Shown piece after piece: positions 7,484 to 7,584 of a stretch of 7,584 nt of DNA. Positions within the stretch are counted from its first letter, which is position 1. Each line of letters begins with the position of its first letter. Location: positions 1 to 7,584 of the forward strand of contig DMQT01000306.1 in assembly GCA_003455595.1 (NCBI GenBank), written 5' to 3'. The position numbers were made by a program, and so were the translations under genes. The notes under the pieces were generated by a model. The model was not told the DNA's origin. It worked only from the letters and a program-made list of their open reading frames with translations, and did not search any database. Source of the DNA: Betaproteobacteria bacterium (GTDB taxonomy: Bacteria > Pseudomonadota > Gammaproteobacteria > Burkholderiales > Sulfuriferulaceae).

Positions 7484-7584
7484 ATGCCCCGTCCCCCAGA
7501 CCTGCAAGAACCGCAACTCAGCCCGGCCGCGCAACGCGTGGTCGCCGCGCTGTCCATTTCCGTTGCTATCCATCTCGCGCTGAT
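7484..7584 (+). CDS. N-terminus of a membrane-anchored protein, possibly TonB-like (3' truncated)
   Basis: An open frame from ATG 7484 runs off the right edge, giving 33 complete residues. The first 18 are hydrophilic and proline-rich (MPRPPDLQEPQLSPAAQR), then a hydrophobic stretch VVAALSISVAIHLALI begins. That pattern of a short cytoplasmic tail, a single membrane helix and the small-residue plus His segment is typical of TonB-type energy transducers and of some DUF3108-type proteins. Too little is present to choose between them. No good ribosome binding site is visible upstream; an in-frame TTG at 7475 is an alternative start. The 37 nt from apaG contain no obvious terminator. Confidence 0.5.
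   Translation, partial: MPRPPDLQEPQLSPAAQRVVAALSISVAIHLAL

Overview
The window is a GC-rich chromosomal stretch with housekeeping gene content. It looks betaproteobacterial: a rpe-gph-trpE-trpG-trpD-trpC cluster divergent from apaG, and a UbiH/VisC-type hydroxylase followed directly by a DsbC-type isomerase, are arrangements I associate with that class. Protein sequences fit an environmental member such as Nitrosomonadales/Gallionellaceae-like or Burkholderiales-like bacteria, but genus cannot be fixed by reading alone. I see no phage genes, insertion sequences, CRISPR array, tRNA or rRNA.

Layout. (1) 1-1490, plus strand: the 3' end of an FAD-dependent ubiquinone-type hydroxylase, then a periplasmic DsbC-like disulfide isomerase, then a small class I SAM-dependent methyltransferase starting 1 nt after the dsbC stop. 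(2) 1491-1561: a short convergent gap with an imperfect hairpin. (3) 1562-6966, minus strand, transcribed right to left: rpe, gph, trpE, trpG, trpD, trpC. The four trp genes are packed with 1-nt overlaps or 2-nt gaps, while gph and trpE are separated by 116 nt containing nested inverted repeats. (4) 6967-7062: a divergent promoter region. (5) 7063-7446, plus strand: apaG. (6) 7484-7584, plus strand: the start of a protein with one N-terminal membrane anchor, cut by the window edge.

How the genes work together. TrpE and TrpG form anthranilate synthase, TrpD adds the phosphoribosyl group from PRPP, and TrpC closes the indole ring; TrpF, TrpB and TrpA must be encoded elsewhere. Rpe (ribulose-5-phosphate/xylulose-5-phosphate) and Gph (phosphoglycolate removal) serve the pentose phosphate pathway or Calvin cycle, and pentose phosphate is the source of PRPP and erythrose-4-phosphate used for tryptophan. 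The upstream plus-strand genes serve quinone hydroxylation and periplasmic disulfide repair.

No new multi-gene system is visible. The one item I find worth testing is the gph-trpE spacer: in the transcript a 10-bp stem would close over two internal hairpins and bury the weak trpE ribosome binding site, a possible cis-acting control element or a mobile repeat that landed there.
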